Source: Vulcanimicrobiota bacterium (GTDB taxonomy: Bacteria > Vulcanimicrobiota > Vulcanimicrobiia > Eremiobacterales > Eremiobacteraceae). Taken from it: 46,673 bases of DNA. Position numbers and translations under genes: made by a program. Position 1 is the first letter of the stretch, and the number at the start of each line of letters is the position of its first letter. Positions 37,348 through 45,289 of this stretch are shown here, piece after piece. A model generated the notes under the pieces. The model was not told where the DNA came from. It saw nothing but the letters and a program-made list of their open reading frames with translations, and did not search any database. The stretch spans positions 1 through 46,673 of the forward strand of contig JAFAKE010000095.1 of the NCBI GenBank assembly GCA_019235715.1, in the 5' to 3' direction.

Positions 37348-38816
37348 CGAACGACGAGACCGTGCGCGTGCGTTTTGCGCCTGCGCCGACCGGATCGCTT
37401 CATGTCGGCGGTGCGCGCACGGCGCTTTTCAATTATCTTTTCGCGCGGCGCGCGCGCGGCGTGCTGGTGTTGCGTTCCGAGGACACCGACGTGGGTCGCT
37501 CCAGCCTCGATTCCGAGCTTGCCATCCAAGACGACCTGCGCTGGCTCGGGTTGAGCTGGGATGAGGGCCCGGACATCGGCGGTCCATACGGGCCATACAG
37601 ACAGACGGATCGCGTCGACCGCTACGGTCTCAGTGCTGCGCGCTTGCTCGAAACCGAGCAAGCGTATCCATGCTACTGCACGCCGCAGGAGCTCGAAGAA
37701 GAACGTAAAGCGGCCGAGGCTGCCGGACACATGCCGCGCTATTCAGGCAAGTGCCGGGACCTGAGCAGAGCACAGCGCGCTGATCTGGAAGCGCAAGGGC
37801 GCAAGCCCGCGATCCGCTTCACGATGCCGCAGCGCGATGTCTATGTCGAAGATCTCGTGCGCGGCGCCGTCCATTTCCCGGCCGGTTCGATCGGCGACTT
37901 CGTCATCATGAAGTCGGACGGCAATCCGGCCTACAATTTCGCCGCGGTCGTCGACGACAGTGAAATGGAGATCAGCCACGTCATTCGCGCCGACGAACAC
38001 CTGCCGAACACGCCGCGCCAAGTATCGCTCTACGAGGCGCTCGAGCTGCCGCTCCCGCTCTTCGCGCACGTGTCGATGATCCTCGCGCCCGATCACCAAA
38101 AGCTGTCGAAGCGGCACGGCGCGACGTCCGTCGCCGAATATCGCGACCAAGGGTACGTACCCGAGGCGCTCGTCAACTATCTCGCGCTGCTCGGCTGGTC
38201 GCCGGGCGATGACCGCGAGTTCTTCACCCTTGACGAGCTCGTCGAGCGCTTTTCGCTCGAGCGCGTGACGAAGAGCCCGGCGGTCTTCGACCACGCAAAG
38301 CTGCGCTGGTTCAACGCGCACTATCTGCGCGCGCTGCCGCGCGATGAGCGCACCGAACTCTTCGCGCGCTGGGCAGCGCAGGATCCGCTGGTCGCACAGG
38401 CTCCGGATCTTAAGGATCCGCTGTGGCGCGGGCTGCTCGCCGACGCGATGACGGATCATGTGGAAACGCTCGATCAAGTGCCGGCGCTTGCGGTGGACGT
38501 GTTGCGCGATGACGTGCATATCGATACCGCAATGCGCGGCGAGCTCAACGATCCGGTCGCGCGCGAAATCGTGCAAGAGCTTGCGGCGGTCGCCGCAGGC
38601 TCTTCAGATCGCGCCGCGTTCGCACAGGCGTCTTCGAAAGACGCACTCGCGCAGCTCGGCGCGCGCCATAGCGTGAAGGGGCGCGCCCTGTTTCACCCTA
38701 TCCGCGTCGCGGTGACGGGACAAGAGCGCGGCATCGAGTTGCCTATTCTACTGCCGCTGCTAGGACCGCAGCGTGTTGCCAAGCGAATTCGGTCAGCGCT
38801 TTCAGGCCTCAAATAG
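37344..38816 (+). CDS. gltX: Glutamyl-tRNA synthetase
   Basis: Class I aminoacyl-tRNA synthetase charging tRNA-Glu. The HIGH motif is in PAPTGSLHVGGARTALFN and the KMSKS-type motif is KLSKRHG; SWDEGP and YPCYC(T) are also visible, the last being part of a zinc-site region. Length 490 residues, normal. It is the discriminating or non-discriminating form; which cannot be told by eye. The final codons overlap no other gene; a beta-propeller remnant follows after 31 bases. Confidence 0.96.
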   Translation: MTNDETVRVRFAPAPTGSLHVGGARTALFNYLFARRARGVLVLRSEDTDVGRSSLDSELAIQDDLRWLGLSWDEGPDIGGPYGPYRQTDRVDRYGLSAARLLETEQAYPCYCTPQELEEERKAAEAAGHMPRYSGKCRDLSRAQRADLEAQGRKPAIRFTMPQRDVYVEDLVRGAVHFPAGSIGDFVIMKSDGNPAYNFAAVVDDSEMEISHVIRADEHLPNTPRQVSLYEALELPLPLFAHVSMILAPDHQKLSKRHGATSVAEYRDQGYVPEALVNYLALLGWSPGDDREFFTLDELVERFSLERVTKSPAVFDHAKLRWFNAHYLRALPRDERTELFARWAAQDPLVAQAPDLKDPLWRGLLADAMTDHVETLDQVPALAVDVLRDDVHIDTAMRGELNDPVAREIVQELAAVAAGSSDRAAFAQASSKDALAQLGARHSVKGRALFHPIRVAVTGQERGIELPILLPLLGPQRVAKRIRSALSGLK

Positions 38817-38847
38817 CTCCAGACCACACGCATCACAAAAGGGGGAA

Positions 38848-39159
38848 ATGTCGCGTCTATCCTGCGCTGGATATGCGGGCAACATCTACGTCTCGCTTTT
38901 CGCTGCCAACACGATCAACGTGTTCGCCGCCAACGCGACAGGCAACGTGGCGCCGATACGAAGTATTTCCGGCGCGAGCACAGCTCTGGCAGATCCGCCC
39001 GGTTTGGCGGTCGATCCGACAGGCAAGTTGTACGTCACTAATTTCCAAGGCCCGACCCTCACCGAGTACGCCGCGGGTGCCAATGGGAACGTCGCTCCGG
39101 TAGTGACGATACCCGGAGCTGCGACCGGCTTCAGCCAACCCATCTCGGTATCGTTCTAG
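38848..39159 (+). pseudogene. NHL/SMP-30-like beta-propeller remnant
   Basis: 103 codons with two propeller blades: GNIYVSLFAANTINVF...NVAPIRSISG and LAVDPTGKLYVTNF...NVAPVVTIPG. Complete proteins of this kind are secreted, have many blades and begin with a signal peptide; here only about two C-terminal blades exist and the first 10 residues (MSRLSCAGYA) are neither blade nor signal. GGGGG three to seven bases before ATG 38848 looks like an RBS, so it may still be translated. The position, between gltX and cysE which are adjacent in Bacillus, suggests a decayed insertion. The 192 bp that follow to cysE hold only a possible -10 box. Confidence 0.55.
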
Positions 39160-39296
39160 GAGCGGCAAGGAACCTGCGGGACGGGAGGCACGTAACCTCG
39201 GCGCGCGAACCCATTGGCACTATGGCTTTTGCCACGTCCTGCTGTTGTTGACCGGCGCCTGGCTGGACACGCCCGGTCGCGCGCCCGCCGCGCGCA

Positions 39297-39302
39297 TATA
39301 AT
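39297..39302 (+). promoter_or_regulatory. Possible -10 box upstream of cysE
   Basis: A perfect TATAAT in a very GC-rich stretch, 49 bases before the cysE ATG. No -35 element lies at 16-18 bases; TTGACC at 39248-39253 is 43 bases away and no extended -10 TG is present. A promoter here would give cysE-cysS-rlmB its own transcription after the propeller remnant. Confidence 0.35.
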
Positions 39303-39351
39303 AAAGGATACAACCCGCCAAAACGGCTTGGGGACCCGCAGGACGATTAGG

Positions 39352-40029
39352 ATGCAGAAAGACTCGATTTTCCGCCAGGTCAGGCGCGATTGGCGCGCTT
39401 GTTTCGAGCGCGATCCGGCAGCGCGCAACGCGCTCGAAGTGCTGCTCGCCTATCCGGGTTTCCACGCGCTCTTCTGGCACCGCATCCTGATCCATCCGCT
39501 GCATCGATTGGGCCTGCCCGTCATCCCGCGCGTGCTTTCCAACTTCTCGCGTTTCCTCACGGCTATCGAGATCCATCCGGGCGCCGAGATCGGAGCGGGA
39601 CTTTTCATCGATCACGGCTCGGGCGTCGTCATCGGCGAAACCTCGGAGATCGGGCGCGACTGCACGTTATACCAAGGAGTCACTTTGGGCGGCACATCGC
39701 TGCGCCGCGAAAAGCGTCATCCGACGCTTGAAGATCGCGTGATCGTCGGTGCGGGCGCGGCCATTCTCGGCGCGATCGTCGTCGGTGCCGGTTCCAAGAT
39801 CGCCGCCGGCGCCGTCGTTGTGAAATCCGTGCCGCCGGACTGCACGGTCGTCGGCGTACCCGGCCGCGTCATCTACCAGAACGGCAAGCCGGCCGATCCG
39901 GTGCTGCCACGCGTCGACATGCCCGATCCGGAAGGCGATGCGATCGCGGCGTTGGCGCAGCGCGTCGAAGCGCTTGAGAACGTCGCCCGCAAACTAGAAG
40001 AGGCGGATGGCACTACGACTCTACAATAG
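39352..40029 (+). CDS. cysE: Serine O-acetyltransferase
   Basis: Acetylates serine for cysteine synthesis. The 225-residue protein has an N-terminal helical part (DPAARNALEVLLAYPGFHALFWHRI) and a left-handed beta-helix with hexapeptide repeats and the CysE signature FIDHGSGVVIGETSEIG, then TLYQGVTLGGT with the active His. The ATG at 39352 fits the normal N-terminus; the frame is open upstream but carries no family sequence. No T-box leader, as seen before Bacillus cysE, was recognised. The last 23 bases overlap cysS. Confidence 0.94.
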   Translation: MQKDSIFRQVRRDWRACFERDPAARNALEVLLAYPGFHALFWHRILIHPLHRLGLPVIPRVLSNFSRFLTAIEIHPGAEIGAGLFIDHGSGVVIGETSEIGRDCTLYQGVTLGGTSLRREKRHPTLEDRVIVGAGAAILGAIVVGAGSKIAAGAVVVKSVPPDCTVVGVPGRVIYQNGKPADPVLPRVDMPDPEGDAIAALAQRVEALENVARKLEEADGTTTLQ

Positions 40030-41482
40030 CCGCACGCGCTCGTTAGAACCATTCGCGCCCTTACAAGCAGGGCGCGCCAGCATATATGTGTGCGGCATGA
40101 CGCCGAGTTTCCATCCGCATCTCGGGCACGCACGCACGTTTCTCACGTTCGATGTGCTGCGCCGCCATCTCATGGCGCGCGGTTACGAGGTCACCTACGT
40201 CCAGAACGTCACCGACATCGACGACCGGATCATCGAGCGCGCGGCCACCGAAGGCGTTCCTTGGGATGACATCGTCAGCCGCTATCTCGCGGAGTACGAG
40301 GCGTGCGCGCAGCGCCTTGGCCTGCTCAAACCGGATCATGAGCCGCGCGCGACGCGCGAGATGAGCGCGATCGTGGACATCGTCAACGGCCTCGTGCAAA
40401 AGGGAGCCGCATACGAATCCGGCGACGGCGTGTACTTCGCTGTCGAAGAGGGCGCGTTTCCGCATTACGGCGAGCTGAGCCATCAGAGCATCGACGAGCT
40501 GCGGGCCGGCGTGCGCGTCGCGGTGCGCGAAGACAAGCGCGGCCGGTTGGACTTCGCGCTATGGAAGAAAGCAAAACCGGGCGAGCCGACATGGCCGAGC
40601 CCGTGGGGCCCGGGCAGGCCCGGATGGCACATCGAGTGCTCGGCGATGGCGCGTAAATATCTTGCCGACCAGATCGATATCCATGGCGGCGCGGCGGATT
40701 TGATCTTCCCGCACCATGAGAATGAGGTCGCGCAGACCGAGACCTATACCGGCAAGGTGCCGATGGCCAATTTCTGGGTGCACGCCGGCCTGCTCAACGT
40801 CGACGGACAGAAGATGAGCAAATCTCTGGGCAACTTCACGCCGCTCACGCAGATCCTGGATCGCTATCCTGCGGCGGTGGTGCGCTATCTGTTCTTGCAG
40901 ACGGGCTATCGCAAGCCGAGCAATTTCACCGCAGAGTCGATCGACGCTGCCGGCAAGGGTTTGCGCGGTCTGTATGCCGATCTCGACGCGCTGCGCGCGC
41001 GCGCAAAATCGAATGCAGCGCCGGGCTCTCGCAGCCCGGCTCCCTCGCCGGCGTCGCTCGAAGAATTCGATGCGTACCTCGATGACGATCTCAACACTGC
41101 AGGCGCCGTCGGCTGGCTGCAGACCTACGTCAAGTGCTCGCTCAAAGACGGCGGCGCCGACGCATCAATTGTCGTCGCCACGGCGCAGCAGTGCCTCGAG
41201 CGTTTTGGATTGCCGTCCGATGCTGAGTCCGCCGGTCTGACCGCGACCTCGTCGCAGGTCAAACTCAACAAGGCCGCGCGCATGGAACTGTCGATCATCG
41301 CCGGCGAACGCGAAGCCTCCGATCTCGAGTTGGTCGAGAAGGTCATCTCCGCGCGCGACGACGCGCGTAAGGCGAAGGACTGGGCGAAGTCCGATCGCTT
41401 GCGCGATGCGCTCGCGCGCGCGGGCATTGCGGTCAAGGATACGCCGTCCGGCGCGCAATGGAGCGTCGATGGCAGAAGCTGA
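40007..41482 (+). CDS. cysS: Cysteinyl-tRNA synthetase
   Basis: Class I synthetase charging tRNA-Cys. Zinc ligands and HIGH motif appear in YVCGMTPSFHPHLGHARTF, then GWHIECSAMA, FPHHENEVAQTE and the KMSKS loop (GQKMSKSLGNF). The 491-residue length is normal. Its ATG lies inside the end of cysE, and rlmB starts inside its own end, so cysE-cysS-rlmB are translationally linked. Confidence 0.96.
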   Translation: MALRLYNSRTRSLEPFAPLQAGRASIYVCGMTPSFHPHLGHARTFLTFDVLRRHLMARGYEVTYVQNVTDIDDRIIERAATEGVPWDDIVSRYLAEYEACAQRLGLLKPDHEPRATREMSAIVDIVNGLVQKGAAYESGDGVYFAVEEGAFPHYGELSHQSIDELRAGVRVAVREDKRGRLDFALWKKAKPGEPTWPSPWGPGRPGWHIECSAMARKYLADQIDIHGGAADLIFPHHENEVAQTETYTGKVPMANFWVHAGLLNVDGQKMSKSLGNFTPLTQILDRYPAAVVRYLFLQTGYRKPSNFTAESIDAAGKGLRGLYADLDALRARAKSNAAPGSRSPAPSPASLEEFDAYLDDDLNTAGAVGWLQTYVKCSLKDGGADASIVVATAQQCLERFGLPSDAESAGLTATSSQVKLNKAARMELSIIAGEREASDLELVEKVISARDDARKAKDWAKSDRLRDALARAGIAVKDTPSGAQWSVDGRS

Positions 41483-42251
41483 CGAGACGATCGTCGGCGT
41501 CCACTCGGTGATCGAGGCGCTCACGGGTGGTGAAGATGTGAAAGCCGTCATCGTCGGCGAGCGGCGCCGCGACGATCGCGCGCTCAAAGAGCTTATCGAC
41601 CGCGCGCGCAAACGCGGCGTTCCGGTGCAAACGCAACCCGAAGCATGGTTCAGACGCTTCGGGGACGTGCGCCATCAACGCGTCGCGGCGCGTGTCGCGC
41701 CATTCGAGCACGCAGACTGGGCGGAGATGAAAAAGAGGCTGGCCACAAAAGCGGACGCGCTTGTGGTCGTCGCCGATCACATCGAGGACCCACAAAACCT
41801 CGGCGCGATCATGCGCGCCGCGGAGGCTGCGGGTGCCGACGCGCTCGTCGTCCCCGACCGACGCAGCGCCGGTGTTACCGCGGCAACGAGACGGGCTGCG
41901 GCGGGCGCCGCGTCCCATTTGCCGGTGATCCGCGTCCCGAACATCGTACGTACCATAGAAGAACTAAAACAGGACGGCCATTGGGTCAACGGCTTGACTG
42001 CCGCGCCTGCCGCCCGGGCATATACGGAAGTGGATTTCCGGGGGAACTGCACGCTGGTGGTCGGGAGCGAGGGGAGCGGCCTCGGCCGTTTGGTAGCCGA
42101 GCGTTGCGACACCCTGATCGCCATCCCGATGCTGGGAAAAGTGGCGTCGCTCAACGCCGCGACAGCCGTTGCGGTGGTGCTGTACGAGGCGGTCCGCCAG
42201 CGCCGCCAGCCGCTTGTGAAAACTGGCACGAGCCGTCCCGTGAATCCTTGA
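41469..42251 (+). CDS. rlmB: 23S rRNA (guanosine-2'-O-)-methyltransferase RlmB-type
   Basis: A 260-residue SpoU/TrmH-family (SPOUT) methyltransferase. An N-terminal substrate-binding domain (GVHSVIEAL...) is followed by the catalytic part with the three SPOUT motifs: DHIEDPQNLGAIMRAAEAAG, LVVGSEGSGLG and IPMLGKVASLNAATAVAVVLYE. RlmB 2'-O-methylates G2251 of 23S rRNA; other TrmH-type targets are possible. ATG 41469 overlaps the end of cysS. Its stop codon overlaps the -35 of the sigH promoter. Confidence 0.92.
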   Translation: MAEADETIVGVHSVIEALTGGEDVKAVIVGERRRDDRALKELIDRARKRGVPVQTQPEAWFRRFGDVRHQRVAARVAPFEHADWAEMKKRLATKADALVVVADHIEDPQNLGAIMRAAEAAGADALVVPDRRSAGVTAATRRAAAGAASHLPVIRVPNIVRTIEELKQDGHWVNGLTAAPAARAYTEVDFRGNCTLVVGSEGSGLGRLVAERCDTLIAIPMLGKVASLNAATAVAVVLYEAVRQRRQPLVKTGTSRPVNP

Positions 42252-42276
42252 CGAAAGAGGACCCTCCCCCTATAAT
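42248..42276 (+). promoter_or_regulatory. Near-consensus sigma-70 promoter of sigH
   Basis: TTGACG (42248-42253) and TATAAT (42271-42276) are separated by 17 bases: five of six and six of six matches at optimal spacing, the strongest promoter seen in the window. The -35 overlaps the rlmB stop codon. Transcription would start near 42283, leaving a leader of about 58 bases before sigH. Confidence 0.8.
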
Positions 42277-42284
42277 CGGTAGGG
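42268..42284. promoter_or_regulatory. Inverted repeat over the -10 of the sigH promoter
   Basis: CCCTA (42268-42272) and TAGGG (42280-42284) form a perfect 5-bp inverted repeat with a 7-base spacer that spans the -10 box and likely start point. The position suits a repressor operator; the short arms mean chance is possible. Confidence 0.35.
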
Positions 42285-42340
42285 ACATAACGCAGGCATA
42301 ATGATGCCACGATCAGGGCCGGGAGGTTCGAGAAACTACA

Positions 42341-42988
42341 TTGGGGGCACTTCATCAAACGGAAGAAACCCTGGACTACAGCGAGCGAGCAGACGAAGAA
42401 CTCGTCAATGCGGCCAAGTGCGGCGACAACTTGGCGATGGAGTTTCTGCTCAACAAGTACAAGAACTTCGTTCGCATCAAGGCCAAGAGCTACTTCCTCA
42501 TCGGCGCAGACCGCGAAGATATCATCCAAGAAGGCATGATCGGCCTCTACAAGGCCGTGCGCGACTTCCGGGCGGATAAGCTTTCGTCGTTCCGCGCGTT
42601 CGCGGAGCTGTGCATCACGCGTCAGATCATCACGGCCATCAAGACGGCCACGCGTCAGAAGCACATCCCGCTCAATCAGTACATCTCGCTCAACAAGCCG
42701 ATCTACGACGAGGACAGCGAGCGCACGCTGCTCGACGTCATGGCGAGCGCCAAGATGTCGGATCCCGAAGAGCTGGTCATCAACCAGGAGGTTTCGGAAG
42801 ACATCAAGGAGCGCATCCAGGAGAACCTGAGCGACCTCGAGTCGCAGGTGCTGCTGAGCTATCTCGAGGGCAAGTCATACCAAGAGATGGCGCGCGACCT
42901 GAATCGCCACGTCAAGTCGATCGACAACGCGTTGCAGCGCGTGAAGCGCAAGATCGAGAAGAACCTCAGCGAGGTTGAGCTCTACTAG
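42341..42988 (+). CDS. sigH: RNA polymerase sigma factor of the SigH (sigma-30) family
   Basis: A 215-residue sigma-70-family factor closely resembling Bacillus SigH. Region 2 is very well kept (YFLIGADREDIIQEGMIGLY, AFAELCITRQIITAIKTATR), and region 4 has SYQEMARDLNRHVKSIDNALQRVKRK. In Bacillus SigH drives the switch to stationary phase, competence and sporulation; here its role is unknown. The start is TTG 42341, the only usable in-frame codon; GGGAGG lies 14 bases upstream, a long spacing. The gene ends the yacL-to-sigH block, has its own promoter and is followed by a strong terminator. Confidence 0.93.
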   Translation: MGALHQTEETLDYSERADEELVNAAKCGDNLAMEFLLNKYKNFVRIKAKSYFLIGADREDIIQEGMIGLYKAVRDFRADKLSSFRAFAELCITRQIITAIKTATRQKHIPLNQYISLNKPIYDEDSERTLLDVMASAKMSDPEELVINQEVSEDIKERIQENLSDLESQVLLSYLEGKSYQEMARDLNRHVKSIDNALQRVKRKIEKNLSEVELY

Positions 42989-43026
42989 CGCATCGGCGAG
43001 CCGCGCGCGAGCGGATCGAGTCCAGG

Positions 43027-43058
43027 AGCGGTCGAGGCAACTCGACCGCTTTTCGTTT
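43027..43058 (+). terminator. Rho-independent terminator after sigH
   Basis: A perfect 10-bp stem (AGCGGTCGAG / CTCGACCGCT) with a GCAA tetraloop is followed by TTTTCGTTT, the clearest intrinsic terminator in the window. It lies 39 bases after the sigH stop and closes the long plus-strand housekeeping run. Confidence 0.9.
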
Positions 43059-43066
43059 GCGCTACG

Positions 43067-43591
43067 TCACGCGCGCTTCTTGAATTGCTGCGGGTCGTAG
43101 TTCAGCGCGTACGGACGCGGTGTGTCCTTCCACCAGTCGCTGTAGTCGTTGAGCCACTCGAAGTTCTCGAAGAGGAACTCGTTGTCGTTATACTTCCGCC
43201 AGTGCAGGACGAATGGCTTGATCGTGGCCCAGCGCTGGCGCAGCGTCCAGCCCACGGCGTCGACGATCAGCGTCACGTCCAGGACCTCACGCCGAGCCAG
43301 GCAGGCGATCGTTTCCACGAATTGCCCGACCTGCGCGAGCGCCCGCTCGTCGGCTGAGCCGAAGAACTTCTCCTTGATGTCCTCGTCGGTCGGATAGCGC
43401 TGGTCGACGCCGCGCAGCTGCGTGAAGACGTTGACGACTTCGGTCGACGTAAGGCGATCAATCGCGTCCAGGATGGCGAGCGCGTTGCGCTCGTGCTCCA
43501 TCTGGCGTACCTGGCGCGCGAGCATGTACGTCGTGAAGACCACCGTCGCAAAAGCGATGATCAGCGATGCGATCGGGACGACTTGATCCAA
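43067..43591 (-). CDS. Small single-TM protein, DUF4760-like
   Basis: A 174-residue protein with one N-terminal TM segment (~5-25, VPIASLIIAFATVVFTTYML) and a helical cytoplasmic domain containing AILDAIDRLTSTEVVN and FVETIACLARREVLD. The TM plus helical arrangement resembles the DUF4760 type; the family name is tentative and no function is known. It is convergent with sigH, separated by the terminator. A shorter protein of similar plan lies at 45290-45670. Confidence 0.65.
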   Translation of the reverse strand: MDQVVPIASLIIAFATVVFTTYMLARQVRQMEHERNALAILDAIDRLTSTEVVNVFTQLRGVDQRYPTDEDIKEKFFGSADERALAQVGQFVETIACLARREVLDVTLIVDAVGWTLRQRWATIKPFVLHWRKYNDNEFLFENFEWLNDYSDWWKDTPRPYALNYDPQQFKKRA

Positions 43592-43653
43592 GCGCTAAAT
43601 ATCCCCCATGTCGAAATTGCGACCTTCGGCGGCGAGAATCTTTCCGGACGAGA

Positions 43654-44319
43654 CTAGCGAGTTAACACGTCGCGGATAGTGCTGCGGTGCAGACCATTGA
43701 GGTCGGGGATGACGCGCGAGGCCAACGCCAACGCGCTGTCGTCGGGTCGAAATTCGCGATTCGGCACCGCGACGACGGCGAGCCGGGCAGCATGCGCGGA
43801 GCGGATGCCGTTCGCCGAATCTTCGACCGCGGCGGTGCACGACGCCTGGGCGGACATCGTTTCGAGCGCGCGCAGATAAACGTCCGGCGCCGGTTTCCCG
43901 CGCTCGACCTCATCCGCTGAGATCACGGCTTCGAAGAAGCGGCGCCAACCCGTTCGCTCAAGCACCGCTGTGGCGACCGGCAGTGCAGCTGATGTTGCCA
44001 GCCCAAGTCGAAAAGATAGGGAAAGCTGCTCGAGCGCGTGCTGCGCGCCCGGTAAGATCGGCGGATTGACGAGTCGCTTCACCATCGCAGCCACGACCGC
44101 GTCCGCGATCTCGCGCGGTGGCATGTCAACTCCGAGAGTGGTGTGTATGTATTCAGCCCATTCGGTGGTGCGCATTCCGATCATGGTGCGTTGCGCATCT
44201 TCCCGCCAATGGCCGCCGTGTGATTCGACGAATTCGCGCCGCTCGGATCCCCAGATCTGCTCCGTCTCAACTAGGGTGCCGTCAAGGTCGAAGATCACGC
44301 AGCCCGGCTGACCTGTCAC
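43654..44319 (-). CDS. HAD-superfamily phosphatase, beta-phosphoglucomutase-like
   Basis: A 221-residue HAD hydrolase. Motif I is FDLDGTLVETE (nucleophile and acid Asp pair), motif II is ATSAAL, and motifs III/IV are RGKPAPDVYL and AVEDSANGI. An alpha-helical C1 cap lies between motifs I and II. This subgroup includes beta-phosphoglucomutases and sugar-phosphate phosphatases; the substrate is not predictable. It is transcribed apart from its neighbours; 114 bp upstream of it contain no clear promoter. Confidence 0.88.
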   Translation of the reverse strand: MTGQPGCVIFDLDGTLVETEQIWGSERREFVESHGGHWREDAQRTMIGMRTTEWAEYIHTTLGVDMPPREIADAVVAAMVKRLVNPPILPGAQHALEQLSLSFRLGLATSAALPVATAVLERTGWRRFFEAVISADEVERGKPAPDVYLRALETMSAQASCTAAVEDSANGIRSAHAARLAVVAVPNREFRPDDSALALASRVIPDLNGLHRSTIRDVLTR

Positions 44320-44433
44320 TGGCTACGACACGCAGCGCAAGCCACGCGCGTTTGATCGCAAGACACATGCGGCTGTGATGCTGCTTGGACGACTACTTGC
44401 CAGGGTTCGACGAGCGATGACGAACGCGTGGAT

Positions 44434-44976
44434 TTAAGGCTGGGCGGGGAGTGGATTGCGCGCCACGGCCTTATAGTCGGTCGCGCCGTATTTTTCCAAG
44501 ACGTCGTCGACGTCGTCGCGCCGCAGTTCGCCCGATGGCATCGATAGCGACAAAATGGCACCGCCGCCCATCACGATGCGCTGGTACGTCGCGGCTTGTT
44601 CCGCGCTGACACCTTGGTCGACCAGGAGGCCGACAATGCCGCCGGCGATGACACCCCCGACGAGCGTCCCGGCACCGGCGGCAATAGCCGTCGCTAGCGC
44701 GCCAGAACCCACCACCAAGCCCACGCCCGGGATGAAGAGACTCGCGAGTGCAGCTACGACGCCTACTCCCGCGCCAATCCCGGCGCCTTTGACAGCCCCG
44801 ACTGCCGCGTCAGCGGTCGTCGTCGTGGTGACACCATCGATTGATTGTTCGGTTTTGTCAACATTACCGATGACGATGCTGACGTCGGCGGGTTTCGCGC
44901 CGCGATCCAGCAGAGCGCCAGCGGCTTGCTCGGCTTGTGACGGTTCTCCAAATGCGGCAAAAATGGTCTCCGCCAT
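44434..44976 (-). CDS. YflT-like general stress protein with glycine-zipper segment
   Basis: A 180-residue protein. The N-terminal part (ETIFAAFGEPSQAEQAAGALLDRGAKPADVSIVIG) resembles the heat-induced stress protein YflT/GSP17M domain. The middle (~60-120) is a Gly/Ala-rich hydrophobic stretch (GAGIGAGVGVVAALASLF, GAGTLVGGVIAGGIVGLL) like a glycine zipper, probably membrane-associating. A C-terminal acidic helix (RRDDVDDVLEKYGA) follows. AAGGAG lies six bases upstream of the ATG. A role in stress is inferred from the family only. Confidence 0.75.
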   Translation of the reverse strand: MAETIFAAFGEPSQAEQAAGALLDRGAKPADVSIVIGNVDKTEQSIDGVTTTTTADAAVGAVKGAGIGAGVGVVAALASLFIPGVGLVVGSGALATAIAAGAGTLVGGVIAGGIVGLLVDQGVSAEQAATYQRIVMGGGAILSLSMPSGELRRDDVDDVLEKYGATDYKAVARNPLPAQP

Positions 44977-45021
44977 GCTTTCTCCTTCACGTCTGCTTCG
45001 GCGCTTGGTGTGACAGATTCA

Positions 45022-45052
45022 GCTATACCCTGCGCGCGCAAGCTCAAATCAA
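45022..45052 (-). promoter_or_regulatory. Possible promoter of the YflT-like gene
   Basis: On the minus strand TTGATT (45047-45052) and TATAGC (45022-45027) stand 19 bases apart, about 45 bases before the start codon. The spacing is long and the match is only fair. Confidence 0.35.
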
Positions 45053-45146
45053 GGAACTGTCAGCCACAGCAAAGGCCAAGCCAATCTTTCGACAAGCAGC
45101 GGGCGTCGGGGGTCGCGAGTCGAAAACAGCTTTTGACCATTATCGA

Positions 45147-45218
45147 GCCGGCGTAGCTCAGGGGTAGAGCAGCGGTTTTGTAAACCGCGGGTCGGGAGTT
45201 CAAATCTCTCCGCCGGCT
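45147..45218 (+). tRNA. tRNA-Thr (anticodon UGU)
   Basis: A full cloverleaf can be folded: acceptor GCCGGCG/CGCCGGC, D-stem GCTC/GAGC, anticodon stem GCGGT/ACCGC with loop TTTGTAA (anticodon TGT), variable loop GGGTC, and a T-arm GGGAG/CTCTC with loop TTCAAAT and one G-U pair. The discriminator is T and the CCA end is not encoded. TGT reads ACA and other ACN Thr codons. Confidence 0.95.
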
Positions 45219-45289
45219 GTCTGACTTTCTAGCGAAACACCACCTTTGGAACGTTCATCGTCATCGCTGCCACCGCGATCGCGGCTCTT

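Noticed and set aside
39240-39351. T-box leader before cysE, as in Bacillus
   Set aside because: The only similar stretch (GGGGACCCGC) does not match the T-box core and no specifier or antiterminator stem was found.
42301-42579. ATG-ATG frame overlapping the start of sigH in another frame
   Set aside because: It runs through sigH coding sequence in a shadow frame; a leader peptide is possible but nothing supports it.
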